DNA from: JAFAQB01 sp046724555
Lineage (GTDB): Archaea > Thermoproteota > Nitrososphaeria > Nitrososphaerales > Nitrososphaeraceae
Reading direction: 5' to 3'
DNA: 5,768 nt
Assembly: GCA_046724555.1 (NCBI GenBank)
Contig: JBKOWU010000347.1
Span: 1 to 5,768, forward strand
Positions within the stretch are counted from its first letter, which is position 1. Every line of letters starts with the position of its first letter. Of this stretch, positions 1 to 5,490 are shown piece after piece. The notes beneath the pieces were generated by a model. The model searched no databases and had not been told where the DNA came from. It saw only the letters and a list, made by a program, of their open reading frames with translations. Position numbers and translations under genes: made by a program.

Positions 1-138
1 CACGCAATAGCTATTCTATCAGAAAGCTTATCAGAAGAAAAAGCTATGGCTGATTGGATTAAAACGAATACGCCTGATATGGTTGCACAACTTTGGCCTG
101 AGATTGAGGCTTCTATTGATATGGAAGAAGGAGAATAA
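1..138 (+). CDS. C-terminal end of a ferritin-like (DUF892/YciE-type) protein, partial
   Basis: The frame is open from the first base and ends at TAA 136-138, giving 45 residues of a gene that begins outside the window. The visible part holds an acidic helix with the pattern LSEEKAMADWI, followed by a short segment with LWPEIEAS and an acidic tail (MEEGE). The EEKAMADW pattern resembles the last helix of ferritin-like four-helix proteins of the DUF892 (YciE/YciF) type, which are usually linked to stress responses; this is from memory. Metal-binding residues of the earlier helices lie outside the window and cannot be checked. It is the only gene on the + strand and converges on the zinc-finger gene. 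A generic helical protein is the alternative. Confidence 0.6.
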   Translation, partial: HAIAILSESLSEEKAMADWIKTNTPDMVAQLWPEIEASIDMEEGE

Positions 139-150
139 TAATAATAATAA
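134..150 (+). repeat. AAT trinucleotide repeat forming five in-frame stops
   Basis: A short AAT/TAA microsatellite covers the end of the ferritin-like gene. Read in the gene's frame it is five consecutive TAA codons (136-150), so a slip by whole repeat units would not extend the protein. Confidence 0.85.
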
Positions 151-334
151 CCTGTACTACATAAGTTATTGTATTACGAACCTCTCCAAAACTCAAAGCC
201 CCAAATTTCTAAAATAGGAAAAAGGGATAATCAACCATTTAAAAATTGTGTAATTGATATAACAATTAAGTGATTGATTTCCATGACAGTTTAGAGAGAT
301 CTATAGTAATGTAATAGTCCTCGCCAAGGAAGTG

Positions 335-928
335 CTACTCCTCTGATTCTCCATATTTTTCTCTGTATCTTTTTAATTTTTCTTCAAGCTGTACGATCTT
401 TTCTTCATACGCTTTTTGTCGAAGTCGAATATTTTGATTCGGTGTGCTACTCTTCACTCTGCATACAGAACATACCATATCCCAAGACTGTGTGCCAGGT
501 TTCCAAGTATCAAAATCTATATCCATGAAATATCCTGATCTGTATTCTGAATTACATTCTGGACATTTAACCAAAAGATTTCCATCATGTCCATATCTGG
601 GTTGTCGCATGTATGGAATATTAGGTCTATCATAGAACCATTCTTGTTCTAAATTATCCAACTCTATTTTTTGTGATTTTGCATGAGCTGCAATTCCTGA
701 CCTGCCATGATTGCTTACAACAAGATGTTCATAGAATCGATAGTTATTTGTGAATGTTTGTCCGCAATCAGTACACCATTTCCCACCATCCATGAGGTAC
801 GTATTTATATGCCGTGGCACTTCTCGCCCATCTTGTGCTGTATATCTCTCATGTCCAGTTTCGGATAGGTGATCACCCATTCCTGCCATCGAATCAATTT
901 TTTTATTGCATGTATTACATGTAATCAT
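335..928 (-). CDS. C2H2-type zinc-finger protein with C-terminal coiled coil
   Basis: This 197-residue protein has two C2H2-like fingers with the same spacing, CX2CX12HX5H: C4/C7/H20/H26 and C52/C55/H68/H74. A third metal-site candidate is built from two CxxC pairs, C122/C125 and C153/C156, which would form a four-cysteine ribbon. Residues about 168-197 are rich in K and E with heptad-like hydrophobics (YEEKIVQLEEKLKRYREKYG) and probably form a coiled coil, perhaps for dimerisation. There is no signal peptide or membrane segment, so it should be cytoplasmic. DNA, RNA or protein binding is inferred from the fingers only; no target can be named. The ATG at 928 puts the first cysteine at residue 4, so a later start would break finger 1. 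It stands alone, with about 370 bases to the next gene upstream. Small C2H2 proteins occur on archaeal chromosomes, plasmids and viruses, so its origin is open. Confidence 0.85.
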   Translation of the reverse strand: MITCNTCNKKIDSMAGMGDHLSETGHERYTAQDGREVPRHINTYLMDGGKWCTDCGQTFTNNYRFYEHLVVSNHGRSGIAAHAKSQKIELDNLEQEWFYDRPNIPYMRQPRYGHDGNLLVKCPECNSEYRSGYFMDIDFDTWKPGTQSWDMVCSVCRVKSSTPNQNIRLRQKAYEEKIVQLEEKLKRYREKYGESEE

Positions 929-1295
929 TTCTTATCATCTATGGCATTTTGAATGATCTTCATCTACATGTTAACTGTAGTCTGATAATTATTATTTGAA
1001 AAAGTATTATTCCTCTTTATCATAAGTAGATGATTGACCATATTAGGACAGGATTCGCTGTTATCGGTTAACGTAGCTGTTCTAAATGATATTTCATCCA
1101 TTTATATCACCTGAGATGGATATTCATCTTCTCAATTCTTAACTTTACCCTAATTTTTAGCATACAGTTAGCTATACTAGCTCACTGTTTTAATTTTTAC
1201 TAAAGAAATAAATTTGCTAGATTTTTAGTAAGGAATACATTAAGAAATACGAATCTACAACTAACAAAGTGTTTTGAGAAACCAGAGTGAGTTTA
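929..1295. other. Intergenic gap with no gene recognised
   Basis: This stretch holds only short open frames on both strands and no tRNA-like or other RNA structure I could recognise. It includes the upstream region of the zinc-finger gene. An AT-rich element around 985-997 (aataataattat on the - strand) could be its TATA box, giving a leader of a few tens of bases, but it is weak. A small interrupted inverted repeat (CTACA/TGTAG around TGTTAAC) lies at 964-980. Confidence 0.4.
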
Positions 1296-1571
1296 TTACT
1301 TTCCAATCCTTCTCTCTAATAGATTTATGTATTTTTTCTGCGCCACAATTATCTTAAAGAATACGGTCGTATACTGTTCTGTCCATTGATCAGTCTCTCT
1401 TCTGTGAAGTAATTCTTCAACGACAGTTTCGTCCTTTGAAGCTTCTTGCATTATTTGGAATGCTGACGGCACTAGTTGTAGGACTTGTTTAACGCAAGAG
1501 TCTACCTCGTGTCTTGCGTTATCTAGCTCCTCGTCTGAAACGTTTTTGCTCATGTGTCGGTTCCTTAACAT
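1296..1571 (-). CDS. Small helical protein of unknown function
   Basis: I do not recognise this protein. From ATG 1571 it has 91 residues; from the second in-frame ATG at 1553 it has 85 and begins MSKNVSDEEL. I favour 1553, because a TATA-like element centred near 1579 lies about 26 bases upstream of it, the distance expected for a leaderless archaeal transcript. The shorter N-terminus also drops a basic MLRNRH stretch that looks untranslated. The protein is charged and predicted mostly helical, with one Cys (in DSCVKQVLQLV) and a C-terminal helix rich in K, R and hydrophobics (AQKKYINLLERRIGK). There is no transmembrane segment or signal peptide. It is isolated, with gaps of more than 250 bases on both sides, so context gives no clue to function. 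A coding gene is supported by the clean frame and normal amino acid make-up. Confidence 0.65.
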   Translation of the reverse strand: MLRNRHMSKNVSDEELDNARHEVDSCVKQVLQLVPSAFQIMQEASKDETVVEELLHRRETDQWTEQYTTVFFKIIVAQKKYINLLERRIGK

Positions 1572-1572
1572 G

Positions 1573-1584
1573 TTTATTATATAT
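1573..1584 (-). promoter_or_regulatory. Putative archaeal TATA box for the small helical gene
   Basis: On the - strand this reads ATATATAATAAA. Its centre is about 26-27 bases before the ATG at 1553, which fits TBP-directed initiation at or next to that codon. It lies too close to the ATG at 1571 to serve that start. Confidence 0.45.
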
Positions 1585-1830
1585 CTTCACAGCAAGATGT
1601 TATTCTATGCTCACCAAGACAAGATTTAACGCATCTTGCGTTTCTATTTGTATTTGATAAAATAAATGACCTTTCGCCTTAGAACTTAGACAGTGTGTTT
1701 GACTATAGTATATGAAATGATGATGTTTTTAACAAGAAAATATACTAAAGCAGAGAGATAACATCCAGTTGTATTGGGGATAAACCAACTATTGCATACT
1801 GCTATAGAGCTTGTATAACCTGTCAACTAA
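1585..1830. other. Intergenic gap with no gene recognised
   Basis: This gap lies between the small helical gene and the histidine kinase fragment. I see no open frame with protein-like composition, no RNA gene, and no continuation of the kinase fragment, whose frame ends at 1831. Confidence 0.4.
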
Positions 1831-2001
1831 TTAACTAGTCACGCATGGGAGACTAAATGAAAATGTAGCGCCTTTTCCAGATACATTATTCTCAGCCCAT
1901 ATTTTGCCACCATGTGTTTCTGCAATATTTTTGGAAATATATAATCCCAGTCCAGTACCTCCTGCATGTGAACTTGTGGTAAATTTTGTAAATAACCTCG
2001 G
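1831..2001 (-). pseudogene. Orphan C-terminal fragment of a sensor histidine kinase
   Basis: The frame from 2001 to TAA 1831-1833 encodes 56 residues that are clearly the end of a HATPase_c domain: an F-box-like PRLFTKF, the G2 box AGGTGLGLYISKNI, then AETHGGKIWAE and GKGATFSFSLP. Over 52 aligned residues I count about 36 identical to the end of the neighbouring kinase (2035-3282), so it is a paralogue and not an exact duplication. A stop (TAA 2002-2004) lies just before PRLF, and no start codon, H-box, N-box or G1 box is present. The piece therefore cannot be a kinase. It is either what remains of a second kinase after deletion or a partial duplication. A longer overlapping frame (1839-2090) does not match any kinase sequence and is not the real one. 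Confidence 0.85.
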
Positions 2002-2026
2002 TTAATATTAAACATATTACCTCGGT
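1995..2026. repeat. Short direct repeat at the edge of the kinase fragment
   Basis: ACCTCGGT occurs at 1995-2002 and again at 2019-2026, 24 bases apart, exactly where recognisable kinase sequence in the fragment stops. It may mark a small duplication or deletion junction, but it is short enough to be chance. Confidence 0.35.
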
Positions 2027-2034
2027 GTGATAAT

Positions 2035-3282
2035 CTAGTTGTTGATTGGCAGGCTAAATGAAAATATTGCTCCTTTACCATTAGCATCATTGTATGCCCA
2101 AATCCTTCCTCCGTGAGCTTCTATAATGTTTTTTGATACGAATAAACCTAATCCAATGCCTCCTGCGTCGGACGTGATAGCAAACTTTGAGAATAGTCTC
2201 GGGAATACGTCTGGATCTATTCCTATACCTGTATCCTTTACACTAACAATGACTTCTCCTTTGTTATTATTATTATCATTATTATTATTATTGTTACACT
2301 TGCCATTATCAGACTCGATAATTTCATCCGTTCTTTTTAGACTAATATTGACATCACCTTCTTTGGCAAACCGGATAGCATTAGATAGAATATTAGAAAT
2401 TACTTGTATTATTCTTCCTTTGTCTGCTTCAACAATAATATCTTCATCAGGTCTTTCTTCCAAGTTATCGCTAAAAAAATGCACCTTTGCTTTTTTACCA
2501 TTATAACGACTACTTTGGTTGATTAAATCTTGTACCACTAACAATACTGCTTTGCGTAAGCAGAATTGCTCCTTGTTTAGTTTTAGTGTCTGACTTTCTG
2601 TCTTTGCCAAGTGCAATATATCTTCTGTCAGTCTCCTAAGTCTTTCTGCATTCCTTAGAATTGGGATTACATATTCTTTGCTTCCGATATGTTCCATATC
2701 TAACATCTCAGCATATCCCAAAATAGACTGTGCTGGTGTTCTAATCTCATGAGCTGCAATATTAACAAAGTCTCTTTGGCTCTTGTACTGACACTCTAGT
2801 TGCTCATTTGCTATTTCTAATTTGCTATGTGATTGTCTTATTTGTTCATATAACTCCGTTTCATTCCATAGTGTTTCGAACATTGCGGCATAAGACAAAA
2901 CTGTTGATCTACTATTTGAATAGGTGGATAAACCTATTATTTTATTGAATGAAATTATTTCTTTTTCTCTTTGCTGTTGTTGTTTTTTTGATTCTGATTT
3001 TGCCTTTGATTTTGTTTTTGAGGCTGAATTGCCAAGTATTTTTTCTTCGTCCTCTCCATTAAGTTCCGCTCCTTGTTCTACTTCTTCTTTTATCTCTATA
3101 ACCAATGATTTTACTCTATCAACAATCAAAGTTTTATTCCGTATATCAGAATTATAATTAAAACATCTTACATTAAGACCATTTATTTTCTGTAACCTCT
3201 GAAAATCCTCTCCACCGTATCCATCAACTTTTGGCATTAAAATTCTAGCACTAACTGTATTTTTTGCCAGCACATCCTCCAA
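2035..3282 (-). CDS. Soluble sensor histidine kinase (HisKA plus HATPase_c), 5' end doubtful
   Basis: From TTG 3282 this is a 415-residue kinase that should autophosphorylate on His and pass the phosphate to a response regulator. Residues about 1-140 form a sensor-type N-terminal region like that of many Nitrososphaerales kinases (ARILMP, LIVDRVKSLVIEIK, GLSTYSNSRS), broken by a low-complexity insert at 68-108 rich in E, K, S and Q. A linker helix leads to the H-box AAHEIRTP, with H178 the likely phosphoacceptor. Then come the N-box QVISNILSNAIRFA (293-304), G1 box DTGIGID (350-356), F-box PRLFSKF and G2 box GGIGLGLFVSKNI. An Asn run (330-340) lies between the N- and G1 boxes. All catalytic boxes are intact. 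There is no transmembrane helix, so it is cytoplasmic, and no response regulator is adjacent. The TTG start cuts into the sensor domain, whose frame stays open to 3462, so the true start is unresolved. Confidence 0.88.
   Translation of the reverse strand: MEDVLAKNTVSARILMPKVDGYGGEDFQRLQKINGLNVRCFNYNSDIRNKTLIVDRVKSLVIEIKEEVEQGAELNGEDEEKILGNSASKTKSKAKSESKKQQQQREKEIISFNKIIGLSTYSNSRSTVLSYAAMFETLWNETELYEQIRQSHSKLEIANEQLECQYKSQRDFVNIAAHEIRTPAQSILGYAEMLDMEHIGSKEYVIPILRNAERLRRLTEDILHLAKTESQTLKLNKEQFCLRKAVLLVVQDLINQSSRYNGKKAKVHFFSDNLEERPDEDIIVEADKGRIIQVISNILSNAIRFAKEGDVNISLKRTDEIIESDNGKCNNNNNNDNNNNKGEVIVSVKDTGIGIDPDVFPRLFSKFAITSDAGGIGLGLFVSKNIIEAHGGRIWAYNDANGKGAIFSFSLPINN
2262..2295 (-). repeat. AAT microsatellite encoding an Asn run in the kinase
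   Basis: An interrupted AAT-codon array (AAC, AAT and one GAT) encodes six Asn, Asp and four Asn, followed by Lys. It lies in a surface loop between the N-box strands and the G1 box, so its length could vary by replication slippage while keeping the reading frame. Confidence 0.8.
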
Positions 3283-3493
3283 TGCTTGAATAGTTCCTAA
3301 TCTCTGTTGGTTACAGAACGCTTTTGTGGAGGAAAATATAAATTCTATTGTAGATACAGCTGACGATATTAACTTTAGCTCTAATTCCAGGACTTTCTTT
3401 GGATTGTCCCTGATAATTTCAATTGTTTCTGATGAGTCTCTAAGGTATGAAATAAGTAGTACTCAACTTACCCACCGTTGTCACGATATACAT
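3283..3493 (-). pseudogene. Out-of-frame or start-less 5' portion of the histidine kinase
   Basis: The kinase frame continues upstream of 3282 to 3462 and encodes about 60 more residues that look genuine: SSETIEIIRDNPKKVLELEL, then STIEFIFSSTKAF and QQRLGTIQALEDVL. This matches the start of the sensor domain in related kinases as I remember them. The frame is closed by TGA at 3463-3465 and has no ATG, GTG or TTG before 3282. A well-placed start exists in another frame: ATG 3493, preceded by AGGAG at 3503-3507 with a 9-base spacing. It reads MYIVTTVGKLSTTYFIP and stops at TAG, overlapping the kinase frame. A single base change in length near 3443 would join the two. A recent frameshift, a sequencing error, a non-standard start or programmed shifting could explain this. 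Confidence 0.6.
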
Positions 3494-3502
3494 TTAACCT
3501 TA

Positions 3503-3518
3503 CTCCTCTTTAAAGGAG
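3503..3518 (-). promoter_or_regulatory. Shine-Dalgarno AGGAG with complementary CTCCT just upstream
   Basis: On the - strand AGGAG (3503-3507) sits 9 bases before ATG 3493. CTCCT (3514-3518) lies 6 bases further upstream and could pair with it in a small hairpin (5-bp stem, loop TTAAAG), hiding the ribosome-binding site. Strong Shine-Dalgarno sites are not obvious elsewhere in this window, so this one points to 3493 as the original start of the kinase gene. Pairing is inferred, and the stem is short. Confidence 0.45.
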
Positions 3519-3745
3519 AAGATATTTGATAGTTAAGTATTATGATGAGAAAATATCTGAAGCGTTGTTAATAATGTTTAACTAGATACCTATTAACGTA
3601 TTTGACTATTCTAGTCTCTTCTTTCGCATGGATGTATTGCTGGTTTGTAATAGACTTAATGAATATTACTGCTGGTTACTTATCCCCCTCACTACCATAA
3701 CTGTAAATCTTTAACTTTATACATGTGCATTAACAATAACTATCC

Positions 3746-3755
3746 AAAAAATAAA
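3746..3755 (-). terminator. Oligo-T terminator candidate after the 118-residue gene
   Basis: About 20 bases past the stop at 3774 the - strand reads TTTATTTTTT. Archaeal RNA polymerase commonly terminates at such T tracts without a hairpin. No stem was seen in front of it. Confidence 0.4.
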
Positions 3756-3773
3756 GGGCCGATTTGGCTAGTA

Positions 3774-4130
3774 TCATGAGGCAGGTATTACATGGTATCG
3801 GGTATCTATGCCTGAGCCAAATCTTTGTACCTTAAGCTTTGTAGTTGCTTCCATGAGGAAGGAGTCTATTTCTTCAGAGGTTCTTTTTCCTACTTCCAAG
3901 TGTTTTTCTTGATTAGTTCCTTCTTCTACGATCGTGTACCTAAATCTCACAGTCTTCTTTCCGTTAAACTCAGCTTCTACTTGTTCGATTTTCTCTGGGA
4001 AGATTTGAAGTATTTTCTTCTCACCAGGTTGCAGCTTTATGAATTTGTTGTCTCTTTGTCTTACTTCTGCATTCCTCTGAAGATTTTCTCTTGCTTTGGT
4101 ACTTAATTCAGTTTGTGTTTGATTTCCCAT
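3774..4130 (-). CDS. Conserved-looking small protein, possibly OB-fold-like nucleic-acid-binding
   Basis: This 118-residue protein has a charged, probably disordered or helical N-terminus (1-28) followed by a compact, strand-rich part. Recognisable segments are FIKLQPGEKKILQIFPEKI (30-48), VRFRYTIVEE (61-70), KHLEVGKRTSEEIDSFL (76-92), and an ending LKVQRFGSGIDTRYHVIP (99-116). Alternating hydrophobics with a closing basic-aromatic strand (R-G-DTRY) recall small single-strand-binding or phage replication accessory proteins, but I cannot name a family and make no firm call. It has no cysteines, no membrane segment and no signal peptide. It starts 48 bases after the end of the polymerase remnant, on the same strand, which weakly supports a link with replication or a mobile element. 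The ATG at 4130 is the only sensible start; no clear TATA box or Shine-Dalgarno precedes it. An oligo-T tract follows the gene. Confidence 0.7.
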   Translation of the reverse strand: MGNQTQTELSTKARENLQRNAEVRQRDNKFIKLQPGEKKILQIFPEKIEQVEAEFNGKKTVRFRYTIVEEGTNQEKHLEVGKRTSEEIDSFLMEATTKLKVQRFGSGIDTRYHVIPAS

Positions 4131-4178
4131 ATTTTATGTCACTTTGTTGTTTGCAGATTAGTTAACTAGCTCAGAGAC

Positions 4179-4763
4179 TTATCTGCTGACTAGATATCCA
4201 GCCATGCCACTAGGAGGCTCTGCTTTATGGCCATCTTTATTACTGTGTAAAATCAATTCTTGTTCTAATGCTGCAACGTCATATCCAGCAATTTGCAGAA
4301 TGTCCGTGACTGCTTTCCATAACATAATTTTGTATTTTTTGATGCTGAGATCTCTAGGATCTATAGAATATCCTTCTTTACTGTCGGATTCAAAATATTC
4401 TATAATATCCCCTTTTCTTGCACTTATAACTAGTCCTATTTTGCGTTTTCGATCATTTTCATTTTCGTATTCTTCTGGGTTTTTTGATCGTGTCAGTAAT
4501 TCTGGATTAACAATACCGGATTCTAAATTGGCGACTTCCTGTTTCAAAGTAGGCATAGGATCAGTATTGTGAACTATAATATCACAGACTATTTGTTTGA
4601 ATACATTGTTAATCCACTTAGGCCTATCGTTTTTGTCTCCCTCCATTCCTACTATATCTGGTTCTGATCCTTCTATTCCAGTCCAACCAACATAATGCTT
4701 CTTTTTGTCAGAAATTAATGCTGTTTTATATGTTCTAGAATGTTCTACCTCAATTCTTAACTG
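4179..4763 (-). pseudogene. polB: C-terminal remnant of a family B DNA polymerase
   Basis: The frame is open from 4763, just after TAA 4764-4766, to the TAA at 4179, and encodes 194 residues of an archaeal cellular-type family B DNA polymerase. It starts within the palm with RIEVEHSRTYKTALIS, followed by the KKxY segment KKKHYVGWTG (20-29), PDIVGMEGDKNDRP (35-48), and the thumb with NDRKRKIGLVISARKGD, IEYFESDSKEGYSI and KKYKIMLWKAVTDILQIAGYD. It ends in a tail that shows no PIP box. The exonuclease domain and most of the palm are absent; intact enzymes of this family run to roughly 800 residues. The first ATG is at 4646, so an annotator could call a 155-residue protein, but homology clearly starts upstream of it. 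No polymerase activity is possible. It is most likely a decayed extra copy, because a complete replicase must exist elsewhere. Confidence 0.87.
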
Positions 4764-4890
4764 TTAGCGCATTCCTCTTTGAACTTCGAAAGGTTCTGTT
4801 CATTTAGACATGGACCTGTATTATCATGTTATAATGCTTTTCAACGGAAGTCATTATTATTATCACATAAATCGTTGTTACAGTATCATT
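4757..4890 (-). pseudogene. polB: Further decayed palm sequence of the polymerase remnant
   Basis: Upstream of the 194-codon frame, pieces in other frames look like the preceding polymerase palm. From 4807 down to 4760 one frame reads LNEQNLSKFKEECANS and stops at TAA 4757-4759; adding one base there would give ECANSLRIEVEHS and join the main frame. Further upstream, another frame reads VTTIYV, then TSVEKHYNMII, which fits the stretch before motif C (YGDTDS). The motif itself is replaced by ATACAGGTCCATGTCTAAAT, which can be explained by a deletion of about 10 bases plus small changes in a YGDTDSMFLNEQ-coding sequence. The 4757-4807 part is fairly convincing; the part above 4840 is tentative. 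Confidence 0.55.
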
Positions 4891-5071
4891 ATTTCTGGAA
4901 AGATCATGTTTTGGTAACAATGTGATCACTTAAGCCATCAACCTCGTGATTATTGTGTTTTAACAACAATCAAATGAATTATGGTTGCAAACAAGTAACT
5001 TTGATATTTAAAATATCAATAATAACTCCCAAGATTCTTGTCTTTTTCTTACATTCAACAATGAAAATATT
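4891..5071. other. Intergenic sequence with a perfect palindrome
   Basis: No gene is supported here. The stretch lies between the 3' end of the 130-residue gene and the decayed polymerase. Apart from the palindrome at 5001-5019 I see no structured element, and I could not extend polymerase similarity convincingly into it. Confidence 0.4.
5001..5019. repeat. Perfect 19-bp palindrome, AT-rich
   Basis: TTGATATTT and AAATATCAA are exact inverted copies around a single central A. The tiny loop makes an RNA hairpin less natural than a dimeric-protein DNA site. It is 53 bases beyond the stop of the gene ending at 5072. No promoter of a recognised gene is nearby, so an operator role is not established. 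Confidence 0.55.
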
Positions 5072-5464
5072 TTATTTTCCTTTTTTTCTTATTTCGTTTC
5101 TTTGTTCTAAGAATATATTTTGTAAAACAGTAACATAATTCGAAATCAACTCGCTACACTGCATTCCGTCACGATGCTTTTCAAGATCATTGCCAAAAGC
5201 CATTGTTAACGACTTCGGCAATTTTAAGTATTCATTCATATATATCAAAAGAGAATAGTACATTAACTTCATAATTTCATTGTTATCATTTTCTCTGGGA
5301 TTCATATCAGACATTATGTTCGATACAATAAGTGAGAACTGTGTAGATAACGTAGCCTTTTCACTGCCATTGGGAATATTTTCGAACACGATAGCTTTCA
5401 TATAAAGTAGATCTTCAATAGCAGACGCCATTTTTTCAATATCTTGTTTCTGTTCTGACGACAT
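5072..5464 (-). CDS. Helical protein of unknown function
   Basis: I do not recognise this 130-residue protein. It is predicted almost all helical: an N-terminal amphipathic helix (EKMASAIEDLLYMKAIVFE), a hydrophobic middle (FSLIVSNIMSDM, then IMKLMYYSLLIYMNEYLKLP, about 64-83), and a C-terminal helix ending in a basic tail (EQRNEIRKKGK). The middle stretch is hydrophobic but carries charged residues, so I do not call it a membrane helix. One Cys lies near residue 103. There are no catalytic motifs. It begins 18 bases after the end of the upstream gene, so the two may be one transcription unit, although an AT-rich TATA-like element overlaps the upstream stop codon and could give it its own transcript. 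The ATG at 5464 is the first in frame, and no better start is seen. Confidence 0.7.
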   Translation of the reverse strand: MSSEQKQDIEKMASAIEDLLYMKAIVFENIPNGSEKATLSTQFSLIVSNIMSDMNPRENDNNEIMKLMYYSLLIYMNEYLKLPKSLTMAFGNDLEKHRDGMQCSELISNYVTVLQNIFLEQRNEIRKKGK

Positions 5465-5482
5465 GTCAATAGTTAATCATAA

Positions 5483-5490
5483 TTATATTA
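5483..5490 (-). promoter_or_regulatory. TATA-like element before the 130-residue gene
   Basis: On the - strand TAATATAA overlaps the stop codon of the upstream gene and is centred about 22 bases before ATG 5464. This is slightly close for a leaderless start but still compatible with an internal promoter. In such AT-rich sequence it may be chance. Confidence 0.25.

Noticed and set aside
244..267. Inverted repeat AATTGT/ACAATT in the gap between converging genes, as a terminator
   Set aside because: The arms are 6 bp of weak pairs with a 12-base loop and no following T tract.
1839..2090. 83-codon open frame on the - strand over the kinase fragment
   Set aside because: A neighbouring frame over the same bases encodes clear HATPase_c sequence (AGGTGLGL, HGGKIWAE), so this frame is a by-product.
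2126..2506. 126-codon open frame on the + strand
   Set aside because: It is antisense to the intact kinase catalytic domain, and its Leu-rich run is only the complement of the Asn repeat.
3825..4106. 93-codon open frame on the + strand, Phe- and Ser-rich
   Set aside because: It is the complement of the charged 118-residue gene; the aromatic richness is an antisense effect.
1831..4169. TTAACTAG occurring three times (1831-1838, 3578-3585, 4162-4169) near gene ends
   Set aside because: It is an 8-mer of mostly A and T in AT-rich DNA, with no shared flanks or constant distance to genes, so a site role is not supported.
4204..4572. 122-codon open frame on the + strand
   Set aside because: It is antisense to the well-recognised polymerase thumb and has no protein-like features of its own.
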